This document shows, piece by piece, positions 27,655 through 36,441 of a stretch of 64,000 bases of DNA (its first letter is position 1; every line of letters begins with the position of its first letter). The notes under the pieces are model-generated. The model saw nothing but the letters and a program-made list of their open reading frames with translations, searched no databases and was not told where the DNA came from. Source of the DNA: Metabacillus litoralis. Its GTDB lineage: Bacteria; Bacillota; Bacilli; Bacillales; Bacillaceae. The DNA is taken from the NCBI RefSeq assembly GCF_003667825.1, contig NZ_CP033043.1:2970001-3034000 (forward strand). Reading direction: 5' to 3'. Made by a program: the position numbers and the translations under genes.

Positions 27655-27842
27655 AAATAAGCGGAGTTTTTCCGGTTAGATTGAAGAATGGAACTCGGTT
27701 TGGTGATATAAGCGGAATTTTTCCGGTTAAGCATAGGAAAATCCTCCATTTTCATCTTTTTCGATTAAATAGGCGGAATCTTTCCGTCTATTTAATCAAT
27801 TTTTCGTGCTATTTCCTCATTAGGAGGAATTTCTCCGCTTAT
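27655..27842. repeat. Four-unit GCGGAA hairpin repeat
   Basis: Four short imperfect palindromes lie about 51-61 bases apart, with cores at 27661, 27712, 27773 and 27824: GCGGAGTTTTTCCG, GCGGAATTTTTCCG, GCGGAATCTTTCCG and GAGGAATTTCTCCGC. Flanks are AATAA-rich. The 402-base intergenic gap 27613-28014 contains nothing else recognisable. Confidence 0.75.
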
Positions 27843-28014
27843 TTTTTAGTAGCTTATTTCCTGGCGATTCATCAAGATTGGGAATTCGCTTAATCGGGTG
27901 CTAATCATGGTTTAAAAAATGCATTTTAATCCTAGTGCGAATAACCATAAGAAAAAGCAACGTTAATTCGTAAAACTGAACCCGTTAGTATTCTCTCTTC
28001 CCTCTCAAATCATA

Positions 28015-28932
28015 CTAAACCTTAATATATTTGTTCCTTTGTGCAATCACTCGCTCTTTTAAAGTTTCATAATTGATAAGAATCATCCCTATACAAATAG
28101 TGACAGCCCCTACTCCTGTTAACCAAGAAAAAAACTCATCATAAAAAAGAACTCCTACAACAACCGCAATAAAAGGTGAAATATAAAGCCAGGTTGACGG
28201 GAAAACCGGATCTGTCTTAACTACCAGCCAATAAAATAAACTATGACCAACCATTGAGCCGATTACAATTAAATAAAAAAGAGAAAAAAGTGAGGCTGGT
28301 TGTATGATTGTTTGCACAGAAATTTCCTCTGTTAATAATCCCAAAATAAATAATAAAATTCCCCCATACATCATCTGAACCGCATTCAAAACAACTGGAT
28401 GAATTCCTTCAAAGTTTTTCGACACACTCTTTGTATAGATTGTACCTGAAGCATAAAAAACCTCTCCAAGAATAATGGCAAAACAACCAATGATCCAATA
28501 GGAATTCACCTCAAGTGAAAAACTTGGCAATATAAGAAAAAAAACTCCTATTACACCGATCACACATCCAACAATCGATGTTCTTCTAACTTTGTGTCTT
28601 AAGATGATGCTTTGAATCACAATGATCAACATCGGACCGGTCGCTGATAAAACCGCCGCTATTCCGGATGTTACATACTGTTCTGCCCAATATAATGTTG
28701 CAAATGTCCCAAATGTCAAACCTACCCCTGATAAAAAAAGTTCCTTTCTGACTAATAAACGCATGATGTTCTTCTCTTTAACAGCCATAATCAAAAACAA
28801 TAGGAAGCCTGCAATAAAAAAGCGAATTCCCCCCGATAAAAAAGGGGGTAACCCTGAATCTACTCCTATTTTTATCGCTAAAAAAGTCGTTCCAAAAATC
28901 ATACACATAAAAACATAATTAATAATAACCAT
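28015..28932 (-). CDS. EamA/DMT-family transporter
   Basis: A 305-residue, ten-helix EamA exporter with two tandem repeats (first ending near LRHKVRRTSIVGC, second near FYDEFFSWLTGVG). The frame is open further upstream, but GGAGG and the family start at MVIINYVFMC fix the ATG at 28932. It is divergent from the MocR-type regulator genes, and this transporter/MocR pairing is common: the regulator usually controls the exporter in response to an amino acid or pyridoxal derivative. Which compound is exported cannot be read. Confidence 0.85.
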   Translation of the reverse strand: MVIINYVFMCMIFGTTFLAIKIGVDSGLPPFLSGGIRFFIAGFLLFLIMAVKEKNIMRLLVRKELFLSGVGLTFGTFATLYWAEQYVTSGIAAVLSATGPMLIIVIQSIILRHKVRRTSIVGCVIGVIGVFFLILPSFSLEVNSYWIIGCFAIILGEVFYASGTIYTKSVSKNFEGIHPVVLNAVQMMYGGILLFILGLLTEEISVQTIIQPASLFSLFYLIVIGSMVGHSLFYWLVVKTDPVFPSTWLYISPFIAVVVGVLFYDEFFSWLTGVGAVTICIGMILINYETLKERVIAQRNKYIKV

Positions 28933-29012
28933 TCTATACTCCTCCTTTATGTTGATCATACGATTAGCACTATAGAACAGATTAAACACAATAGAACAGT
29001 TAGAAAGGAAAC

Positions 29013-29435
29013 ATGATAAAATCATTACATAAAGAGGAAATGGAGTTGGCAAAAGCTGTGCAAAATGAACAATTATTATATAAACAGATCTATCACTATG
29101 TAGTGAATCAAATAGAGCGGAAAGAATGGAAAACGCACGACAAACTTCCCTCCGTCCGCAGCCTAGCCACTGAATTCAACGTTCACAGACTCACAGTATT
29201 AAAAGCCTATCAATTACTAAAAAATGAAGCGAAAATATATGTTAAGGATAAGTCAGGTTATTATGTGCAACCACAAATAACTAAAGACTATGAATATAGT
29301 GAAAATCCTATCATTGCTGCTTATACACAAAAAAATCACCTATCAGAAATTCATAGAGCACCTGTTACCTATAATTTTTCTCAAGCATTAATCGACCCGA
29401 ATCTTTTACCAAATCATTTTTTTCAGACTATGTGA
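29013..29435 (+). CDS. MocR-type regulator, DNA-binding part (frame 1)
   Basis: A 140-residue product beginning with a GntR-type winged helix-turn-helix (YKQIYHYVVNQIERKEW, LPSVRSLATEFNVHRLTVLKAYQLL) and a linker that runs into the first strand of an aminotransferase domain (FSQALIDPNLLPNHFFQTM) before a TGA. In normal MocR proteins this continues without a break into the aminotransferase-like domain. Here that domain lies in the -1 frame starting at 29432. AAAGGAA lies four bases before the ATG. Confidence 0.8.
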   Translation: MIKSLHKEEMELAKAVQNEQLLYKQIYHYVVNQIERKEWKTHDKLPSVRSLATEFNVHRLTVLKAYQLLKNEAKIYVKDKSGYYVQPQITKDYEYSENPIIAAYTQKNHLSEIHRAPVTYNFSQALIDPNLLPNHFFQTM

Positions 29436-30472
29436 AAAAAGTGTTCGATCTGTATCCTAAAGTCCTTGCTACCTATTCAACTGTTCAAGGAGATGAAGAA
29501 CTGCGGGAGGTTCTTGCTGAATACTTTGTAAAACAATTTAAAACACATCTCACGAAAGATCACCTATTGATTACTTCTGGATCACAACAGGCCATTCATT
29601 TGATCTCAGAAGCTTTTATTAAACCCGGAGATATTGTCCTTTTTGAGAGACCAAGTTATAGTGCTGCAATTGATATATTTCAAGCGCAAGGAGCACGAAT
29701 TCTGACTGTTGATATATCCGAAAATGGATATGACTTAGAAAAGCTAGAAAGCATGCTAAAGCAATACAAGCCACGACTATTTTACACAAATCCAACCTTT
29801 CACAATCCAACTGGCTATACCATTTCAGTAGAACAAAGAAAAAGAGTAGTAGAATTAGCAGAACAGTATCGTTGTTTAATTATAGAAGATGATGCTTATC
29901 ATGATATTTACTATAAACAGCCCCCACCTCTACCGATTTATACGTACGATACAGCTGGGACCGTCATTTATGTTCGAAGCTTTTGCAAATATATCTCGCC
30001 AGGATTAAGGGTTGCTGTGATTGTTTGTCAGCCTTCTATTATGCCGATGTTACTCACGTCAAAATCGTTAATTGATAATGGATCACCTCTTCTTAATCAG
30101 AAGATTTTTCTCCATTATTTTTCGTCCTTACGATTACATCAACATTTAGAAAAGCTAAGAATCGCCTTACAGATTAGGAAGGAAATGATGGAAGAGGAAT
30201 TAGCGAAAACAAACTGGAAATGGAGCAGTCCACAAGGCGGTTTAAGTTTATGGGTACAACTGCCCGATAATTTATCAATTGAATCATTGCTGTCAAAAAG
30301 CCTTCAACACTCTATCTCATTTGTACCAGGTGTAGTATGTGATCCATTAAAACAGGAATCTCGTCGGATACGTCTAAGCTTTTCGTACGAAAATGAAAAA
30401 AAGTTAAAGGATGGAATGAAGCAGTTTGTAGAGGTTGCACAGAGGTTGGAGGAGGAGCACATACAAAAATAG
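29432..30472 (+). CDS. MocR-type regulator, aminotransferase-like part (frame 2)
   Basis: A 346-residue fold-type I aminotransferase domain that directly continues the preceding product. The PLP-site features are present: LITSGSQQAIHL, YTNPTFHNPTG, IIEDDAYHD and the lysine region VRSFCKYISPGLRVA. The frame begins at a GTG that overlaps the upstream stop as GTGA. Either one base was lost near 29432-29438 (ATGTGAAAAAAG against an expected ATGTGGAAAAAAG), making a broken gene, or two polypeptides are made by coupled translation. Confidence 0.8.
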   Translation: MKKVFDLYPKVLATYSTVQGDEELREVLAEYFVKQFKTHLTKDHLLITSGSQQAIHLISEAFIKPGDIVLFERPSYSAAIDIFQAQGARILTVDISENGYDLEKLESMLKQYKPRLFYTNPTFHNPTGYTISVEQRKRVVELAEQYRCLIIEDDAYHDIYYKQPPPLPIYTYDTAGTVIYVRSFCKYISPGLRVAVIVCQPSIMPMLLTSKSLIDNGSPLLNQKIFLHYFSSLRLHQHLEKLRIALQIRKEMMEEELAKTNWKWSSPQGGLSLWVQLPDNLSIESLLSKSLQHSISFVPGVVCDPLKQESRRIRLSFSYENEKKLKDGMKQFVEVAQRLEEEHIQK

Positions 30473-30505
30473 AAACCACCTATTAGAAAAAAATAGGTGG
30501 TTTCT
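30471..30505. terminator. Bidirectional terminator
   Basis: A perfect fifteen-base stem AGAAACCACCTATT / AATAGGTGGTTTCT between the MocR genes and speE. Confidence 0.85.
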
Positions 30506-30517
30506 AGTAAGATTTTT

Positions 30518-31366
30518 TCACACTCTTTTCAGAGTCCTGATTTTAATCAGTTCTTGCATAAACCTCGGCAATTGAAAAGCTGCATAATGTATGTTTGCAG
30601 TATAATAGAATAACTCCATATCTTGAGGTATTTCAACTTCAACCTGTAACGGATCGTATTCCTTTGACCCTAATGTAAAGGACCACAGTCCGCTTGGATA
30701 TGTTGGAATATTGGCCGTATACAAACGTGTTATTGGAAATATTTCAAAAACGTCTTGAAAAACCGTTTTGATTAAATCAGGCTTAAACCAAGGATTATCA
30801 GATTGGGCAACAAAGATTCCATCTTCTTTTAATGATTCGTAAATTCCTTGAAAAAACCCTAGCTCAAACAGCTTTGCAGAAGGACCGATTGGTTCAGTAG
30901 AATCCACTAATATAACATCATATTTAGCTTTATTTTCATGTATATGCAAAAATCCATCACCCACAATGACATCAACTAAAGGGTCTTCATATCCAATAGA
31001 GATAGAGGGAAGAAATTTCTTTGAATACTCAATGACTTTTTGATCAATTTCGACTTGAGTCACTTTTTCTACTAACGGATGCTTTAATACTTCACGAACA
31101 GTCCCCCCATCTCCTCCACCAACCACTAAAACATGTCTAGGATTAGGATGAGTAAATAATGCAGGGTGAGTGATCATTTCATGGTACGTAAATTCATCTC
31201 TTTCTGTCGTCATGACTAAACCATCAAGCAACAGCATATTACCAAATTCTTCTGTTTTAACAACCTCAAGCTTTTGGAAATTTGTTTGTTCAGAATGCAA
31301 TGTTTCTTTTACTTTTACAGTTATTCCAAAATGGTCAGTTTGTTTTTCAGTAAACCAAAGTCCCAT
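30518..31366 (-). CDS. speE: Spermidine synthase SpeE
   Basis: A 282-residue aminopropyltransferase that transfers aminopropyl from decarboxylated S-adenosylmethionine to putrescine. Diagnostic blocks are [19 protein letters not shown] (dcSAM site), [33 protein letters not shown] (the catalytic DSTEP loop with Asp) and the C-terminal [13 protein letters not shown]. It is the last gene of the seven-gene unit, 20 bases behind agmatinase, and uses the putrescine that agmatinase makes. Confidence 0.96.
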   Translation of the reverse strand: MGLWFTEKQTDHFGITVKVKETLHSEQTNFQKLEVVKTEEFGNMLLLDGLVMTTERDEFTYHEMITHPALFTHPNPRHVLVVGGGDGGTVREVLKHPLVEKVTQVEIDQKVIEYSKKFLPSISIGYEDPLVDVIVGDGFLHIHENKAKYDVILVDSTEPIGPSAKLFELGFFQGIYESLKEDGIFVAQSDNPWFKPDLIKTVFQDVFEIFPITRLYTANIPTYPSGLWSFTLGSKEYDPLQVEVEIPQDMELFYYTANIHYAAFQLPRFMQELIKIRTLKRV

Positions 31367-31386
31367 ACTATTCTCCTTTTATTATA

Positions 31387-32283
31387 TTAATCTACCAATA
31401 AATATAGTAAGTCTCTTGCAATTGTTGCAGCTGCTAGTCTTGTTGCTTCAGTAGGGTCATAGATTGGTGCTACCTCTACAAGGTCCGCTGCTACGATATT
31501 TAATCCTTTAAGTTGTTGCAAAACTGAACGCATCTCTTGCGTCGACGGCCCCCCAACCACCGGGGTTCCCGTTCCAGGAGCATACGAAGGGTCTAATGAA
31601 TCGATATCAAATGTTAAATAGACTGGCGTATCACCAATAATTTCTTTAATTCTACTAGCAAGAGCTTCTGGACCCATCGCCAGAGCTTCATTTGCATAAA
31701 TGATGTTGTATCCACACTCATTCATATTTGTTCGAATATAAACTTGAGCCGATTTACCTGGATCAATACATCCTTCTTCTTGTAAATCATAGGCAAAGGA
31801 GCCATGGAAAATCTCGCCCGTGCTTACTCCAGGAAATGTATCTTCATGGCTATCAAAATGTAATAAAGCCAATTTTCCGTACTTTTCACTTGCAGCTCTA
31901 ATTAATCCATATGGAATTGTGTGATCTCCACCAAGAGTGAGAAGTTTTGCACCTGAGTCTAAGATTTTTTTTGCATGTTCATAAGAATCTTCAATCATGA
32001 AATGTGTTGTATCATTTCCTATTGAATATCCAACATCACCATAATCAATGATGTTATATTTTTCTGTTACTTCATAATCCCATGGATAATGAAAGGTTCC
32101 AACAAACATTGATGTTTCCCTAATAGAACGGGGACCCAATCTTGTACCTGAGCGGTTAGACACACCACAATCAAATGGAACACCCATTACTGCAACATCC
32201 ACCCCTTCTAAATCTGTTGTTTGTTTGCATCTACAAAAAGTTACCGCACCAGCATAAGCCAAAAAATCGTGTTTTTTACTCAT
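31387..32283 (-). CDS. speB: Agmatinase (ureohydrolase)
   Basis: A 298-residue manganese ureohydrolase that converts agmatine to putrescine and urea. Metal ligands are in place: H121 (GGDHT), D144/H146/D148 (HFDSHED) and D226/D228 (TFDIDSLDP); the usual HFDAHTD reads HFDSHED here, keeping all ligands. The C-terminal ADLVEVAPIYDPTEATRLAAAT resembles agmatinases. Together with speE it forms the agmatine-to-spermidine route. The order speB-speE is the reverse of the B. subtilis speE-speB pair. Confidence 0.9.
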   Translation of the reverse strand: MSKKHDFLAYAGAVTFCRCKQTTDLEGVDVAVMGVPFDCGVSNRSGTRLGPRSIRETSMFVGTFHYPWDYEVTEKYNIIDYGDVGYSIGNDTTHFMIEDSYEHAKKILDSGAKLLTLGGDHTIPYGLIRAASEKYGKLALLHFDSHEDTFPGVSTGEIFHGSFAYDLQEEGCIDPGKSAQVYIRTNMNECGYNIIYANEALAMGPEALASRIKEIIGDTPVYLTFDIDSLDPSYAPGTGTPVVGGPSTQEMRSVLQQLKGLNIVAADLVEVAPIYDPTEATRLAAATIARDLLYLLVD

Positions 32284-32339
32284 TTCCTACACCTCTTTTA
32301 TGATATAATTTCACATAAAACTAAATTAGTTTTTTAAGT

Positions 32340-33668
32340 TTACACACACTTGTGAATTGTATTTTCAACCTCCATGATAGCGTCATACACAATGTTGAGC
32401 AGTTTATCTACTTCATCATTGGAAATAATTAATGGGGGAGCAAATACTAATGAATCTTGTCCTGCATGCTCGATGTTCCTACAAATTAAACCTCTTTTAA
32501 TAGCTTCCTTGCTTACTTTTATAGATAACTTTTCAGTTGTTTTCTCATTTTCAAACTCAATGGCGGCCATTAATCCAAGTCCTCTTACATCACTAACACT
32601 ATTTGTTGTTTGGACTAATTTCTTCAAACCAATATATAGTTTCTCGCCCATATTGCTAACATTGGTTAAAATACCTTCTTTTTCTAGAATATCAATATTT
32701 TTTAAAGCAACAGCACATGCAACCGGATGACCACTATAAGTAAACCCATGAAAAAGAGCATCATTGGAATACATGATTAATTCTTGATGCATCCTCTCTG
32801 AAAGCATAACTCCTCCTAAAGGAAAATAACCACTTGTAACCCCTTTAGCAAAGCACATCATATCTGGGGTAACATTCCAATGCTCCATCGCAAACATCTT
32901 TCCTGTCCTTCCAAATCCAGTAATAACTTCATCTGCAATGAATAAGATATCAAATTCATCACATATCTTTCTAATTTCAATAAAATATTCAGGGGGAGGA
33001 ACATGCACCCCACCAGCGCCTTGAACAGGCTCAGCAATGAATGCAGCTACTGTTTCCGGACCTTGTGCTAATATGGCTTCACGAAGTGCATGATGTGAAA
33101 ATGCTTCAACATGTAGAAAATCCGGTGCTTTAGAACCTATAAACCTTTGAAAATGTTCGATACCCGTGGCACTTGTAGAACCGATTGTGAGCCCGTGGTA
33201 AGCATTTTTTCTTGCAATGATCTTTGTTTTATCAGGTTTTCCTTTTACCTTCCAATAATGGCGAACCAGCTTGAAGGCCGTGTCTGTTGCTTCAGAACCA
33301 CCTGAAGTAAAAAAGGTGGCTCTCAGATTACCAGGTGAAATTTCTGATAGTTTTTTTGCCAGCTGAATGGCTGGTTCATGACTGACCGTTCCAAACGCAG
33401 TGCTGTATCCAAGCTTACTCATTTGTTCCATCGCAACAGTGGCTAATTCAGTTCTTCCATGCCCAACATTCACATTCCATAGAGAAGATAAGCCATCTAT
33501 CACTTTCTTCCCTTCAATATCTTCTAAATACACTCCTTCCCCTTTAGTGAAAATAAACTCCGGCCCTTTTTCCTGCTGAGACTTAATTGATGATGATGGA
33601 TGGAGGAAATACTTCTTATCATGTTCTATTAACTCATCAATATGATTTTGTTGTTTTACCTCTAGCAT
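32340..33668 (-). CDS. Class III omega-aminotransferase
   Basis: A 442-residue PLP enzyme of the omega-amino acid or polyamine:pyruvate aminotransferase group. Key blocks are FFTSGGSEATDTAFKL, NAYHGLTIGSTSATG, FIAEPVQGAGGVHVPP, FIADEVITGFGRTG and the PLP lysine in MMCFAKGVTSGYFPLGG. In this operon its likely substrate is putrescine, 4-aminobutyrate or another amine released by the ureohydrolases; SpuC-like putrescine aminotransferase is one candidate. It is 22 bases behind the ABC ATPase gene. Confidence 0.88.
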   Translation of the reverse strand: MLEVKQQNHIDELIEHDKKYFLHPSSSIKSQQEKGPEFIFTKGEGVYLEDIEGKKVIDGLSSLWNVNVGHGRTELATVAMEQMSKLGYSTAFGTVSHEPAIQLAKKLSEISPGNLRATFFTSGGSEATDTAFKLVRHYWKVKGKPDKTKIIARKNAYHGLTIGSTSATGIEHFQRFIGSKAPDFLHVEAFSHHALREAILAQGPETVAAFIAEPVQGAGGVHVPPPEYFIEIRKICDEFDILFIADEVITGFGRTGKMFAMEHWNVTPDMMCFAKGVTSGYFPLGGVMLSERMHQELIMYSNDALFHGFTYSGHPVACAVALKNIDILEKEGILTNVSNMGEKLYIGLKKLVQTTNSVSDVRGLGLMAAIEFENEKTTEKLSIKVSKEAIKRGLICRNIEHAGQDSLVFAPPLIISNDEVDKLLNIVYDAIMEVENTIHKCV

Positions 33669-33689
33669 TTTTCATCCTCCCATAAATAG

Positions 33690-34472
33690 TTAATTTAATA
33701 CTGGAGCTCTTAAGCTTTTTTGATTTTCATCATATAGTAATTCAGTAATTTCCTGCTTTATTTCCCTGTATTCCGGTTCTAAGAAACTATCATGACTTCT
33801 TGGACGTTCGAGTGGAATTTCAATTCTCTTTTTCACCTTTCCCGGATGAGAGGACATAACATAGACAACATCTCCTAAAATAATGGCTTCATCGATATCA
33901 TGTGTAACAAATAAAACTGTTTTATGATTTTTTTCCCATAAATCAATTAATAGACTTTGCATAAGTGTCCTTGTTTGGGCATCTAAAGCCCCAAATGGTT
34001 CATCCATTAAAAGGATTTCTGGATCATTGGCTAACATTCTTGCTATTGCAACCCTTTGTTGCATTCCTCCGGATAACGAAGATGGATATAGATGTTCAAA
34101 TCCCCTTAGCTTTATTTGATCAATGAGCATTTCTGAGACTTTCTCTCTTTCAGCTTGTGGGACATTTTGAATTTTAAGACCAAACTCAATATTTTGCCGA
34201 ACTGTTAACCACGGATAAAGAGTGTAACTTTGAAACATCATCCCTCTGCTTTTATCAGGTTTTGGGTTTGTTTTTTCATTAACCTTTACAAATCCTGTTG
34301 ATGGTTTCTCTAGTCCTCCCACTATTTTTAATAAGGTTGATTTTCCGCAACCAGATGCACCTACAATACAAGTAAATTGACCATCTTGAATATCCATGTT
34401 TACTTCTTCAAGTGCTGTTACTGGTTTAGGCTCTGCTGGAAACTGTTTACTAAGAGATCTAATCGTTATCAT
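33690..34472 (-). CDS. NitT/TauT-type ABC importer ATPase
   Basis: A 260-residue ATPase of the nitrate/taurine/sulfonate type: Walker A GASGCGKST, Q-loop MMFQSYTLYPW, signature LSGGMQQRVAIARML, Walker B ILLMDEPFGALD and H-loop LFVTHDIDEA. It energises the importer made with the next two upstream genes. The family handles small anions and also guanidine, urea and pyrimidine-like solutes, so substrate depends on context; here ureohydrolases flank it. Confidence 0.93.
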   Translation of the reverse strand: MITIRSLSKQFPAEPKPVTALEEVNMDIQDGQFTCIVGASGCGKSTLLKIVGGLEKPSTGFVKVNEKTNPKPDKSRGMMFQSYTLYPWLTVRQNIEFGLKIQNVPQAEREKVSEMLIDQIKLRGFEHLYPSSLSGGMQQRVAIARMLANDPEILLMDEPFGALDAQTRTLMQSLLIDLWEKNHKTVLFVTHDIDEAIILGDVVYVMSSHPGKVKKRIEIPLERPRSHDSFLEPEYREIKQEITELLYDENQKSLRAPVLN

Positions 34473-34498
34473 GCCTTCACACCCTTTATTTAAGTTTC

Positions 34499-35374
34499 TT
34501 ACCTTTTTACATAAGGAAATAGTTTACGATAAAGTTTTGCGAATAGAAAATCACTAAAAAAGCCCAACAGCCCAATAATAATAACTCCACCAATTATTTG
34601 CCCTGTATTTAAGTAGCGTTGAGCCGTCATGATCACATGACCAATTCCTGTTTCTGCTGCAACTAACTCAGCAACGATTAAATAGGTCCAGGTCCAACCT
34701 AGTACAGAACGAAGATTATCCACTACTCCAGGCATACAAGCTGGAACTAATACACTTGTAAAGAGCTTCCTTCTATTTGCTCCTAATGTATAAGAAACAT
34801 TTAATAAATCTTTCGAAACATTTGAAGACACATCCATTATTAAGAAAACTAAAGGGAAAAATGTACCAAAGAAGATGACCGCAATTTTTTCAGTTTCTCC
34901 GATTCCCATCCAAAGAATAAACAATGGAATGAGAGCAGTAACCGGGAGATACCTAGCTATTCCAATGATAGGTTCAAAAAAACTTCTCGGTCCACTGTAA
35001 GACCCCATTAAAATTCCAAGTGGGACAGCTAAAACAGCAGCTAATACATATCCAACAAGAATCCTAAAGAAACTAGTACCTATATCCACAATAAATTGTT
35101 GCTCTGCAAATAGTTCCCAGACTGTGGCTAGCACTGCAGTTGGAGTTGGTAAGAAAACAGTTGGGAGAATTCCAGAATATGTTAGTGCTGACCAAAAAAT
35201 GAGAAGCAACACAAATGGTAAGGTAGCCAAAATCTTTGATTCCGTTTTTGAAATTGATTCTTTTGGTGTAAAGTACCGAGAAAGAATCTCCTTAAACCTA
35301 CCTTCCTTTTCCATTTCATGTTCTGAAATTGGTATGGTTTTTAATTCATTCGTATGTGAGGTGCTTTTCTCCAT
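34499..35374 (-). CDS. NitT/TauT-type ABC importer permease
   Basis: A 291-residue permease. After a soluble N-terminus of about 45 residues it has six hydrophobic segments and the conserved EAA-loop stretch VSYTLGANRRKLFTSVLVPACMPG split around the glycine. It pairs with the adjacent ATPase (26-base gap) and lipoprotein (21-base gap). GGGAGG lies nine bases before the ATG. Confidence 0.92.
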   Translation of the reverse strand: MEKSTSHTNELKTIPISEHEMEKEGRFKEILSRYFTPKESISKTESKILATLPFVLLLIFWSALTYSGILPTVFLPTPTAVLATVWELFAEQQFIVDIGTSFFRILVGYVLAAVLAVPLGILMGSYSGPRSFFEPIIGIARYLPVTALIPLFILWMGIGETEKIAVIFFGTFFPLVFLIMDVSSNVSKDLLNVSYTLGANRRKLFTSVLVPACMPGVVDNLRSVLGWTWTYLIVAELVAAETGIGHVIMTAQRYLNTGQIIGGVIIIGLLGFFSDFLFAKLYRKLFPYVKR

Positions 35375-35395
35375 TGAACATACCTCCCTGAAAGA

Positions 35396-36418
35396 TTAAT
35401 TTTCTGAAATAAACGAAGGATCTATCGCCCCTTTTACTTTTTCGGGGTCAGCTTCTTCTTTCATAACACCCTTCTCAAACCATAAGCCTGCCGCTGTTTC
35501 TGCTAATTCAAGCGCACTTCCTGGATCTGATGTTGTACCAAAGAATTCTTTTGAATCATCAATTGTCATGATATGCAAGCCCTCAAGCTGAGCCTTTGCA
35601 TCATCTGCTGATCCATTAATTCTCTTTCCAAGTACTTTATAAGCTTCTTCCGGATTTTCGTTTAAATAAGTAACAGCCCGATCGTAAGCTTTTGCGAAAG
35701 CCTTCACTGCTTCCGGATTGTCTTCGATAAACTTTTCACCAAAAGCAAATACATCAACGATTAGATCAGGATAATCAGCAGAACTAACAAGAACCTTTCC
35801 AAAATCTGATGCCTCCGCATTACTTAACCATGGCTCCCATGTAACAGCAGCATCAACTTTCCCAGAAGAAAAGGCTGCACCAGCTTCAGAAGATGTCATT
35901 TCTTTCACCTTCACATCATCTAACGATAATCCATGATCTGATAGAACATTAGCAAGAAACCATTCACTAACAGATCCAACTTCTACTGCAACTTCTTTCC
36001 CTTTTAAATCACTAACGTCTTCTATCTCCTTCTTTGCAATAATTCCATCTGCTCCTTGTGATTGATCAAGACCAAAGACTGCTTTTAGAGCTAATCCTTC
36101 TGTTAAGCTTCTTGGAAGGCTATCAATTGTCGTTGCCATTGCGTCAATTTTATTTGATGCAAGTGAGCTTTTAATTTGAGCAGTATCTTCTATGGTTGAA
36201 TAATCAACTTCCAAACCTTCTTCCTCAAAATATCCTAAGTCTTGTGCAAGCCATAGTCCGGAATAACCGATCCATGTCACTGTTCCTATTCGGATCTTCG
36301 TTGTCTCCTTCTCTGACTCAGAAGCGGATGATGTGCTTTCAGAATTACCGCAGGCTGTAAGGACTAATAAAGAGATTAACAAAAAGATAGATAACACTCG
36401 TTTCTTTAAGTGATTCAT
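35396..36418 (-). CDS. NitT/TauT-type solute-binding lipoprotein
   Basis: A 340-residue substrate-binding lipoprotein. The lipobox LTAC puts the acylated cysteine at residue 23, followed by a Ser-rich linker and an NMT1/THI5-type fold (IRIGTVTWIGYSGLWLAQDLG, YFEEEGLEVDYSTIEDTAQI, GKEVAVEVGSVSEWFLANVL). An in-frame ATG at 36445 overlaps the upstream stop, but the GGATGGAG site supports the ATG at 36418. It delivers the unknown nitrogen compound to the permease; guanidino compounds are the contextual guess. Confidence 0.9.
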   Translation of the reverse strand: MNHLKKRVLSIFLLISLLVLTACGNSESTSSASESEKETTKIRIGTVTWIGYSGLWLAQDLGYFEEEGLEVDYSTIEDTAQIKSSLASNKIDAMATTIDSLPRSLTEGLALKAVFGLDQSQGADGIIAKKEIEDVSDLKGKEVAVEVGSVSEWFLANVLSDHGLSLDDVKVKEMTSSEAGAAFSSGKVDAAVTWEPWLSNAEASDFGKVLVSSADYPDLIVDVFAFGEKFIEDNPEAVKAFAKAYDRAVTYLNENPEEAYKVLGKRINGSADDAKAQLEGLHIMTIDDSKEFFGTTSDPGSALELAETAAGLWFEKGVMKEEADPEKVKGAIDPSFISEN

Positions 36419-36441
36419 ATTTACTCCATCCTCTCTTCCAT

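Noticed and set aside
27681..27893. 70-codon frame in the GCGGAA repeat region
   Set aside because: Its sequence is made of the repeats themselves and it lacks a ribosome-binding site.
29425..29445. Programmed frameshift joining the two MocR parts
   Set aside because: The stop codon precedes the A6 run, so slippage at that run comes too late; a base loss or two coupled proteins fit better.
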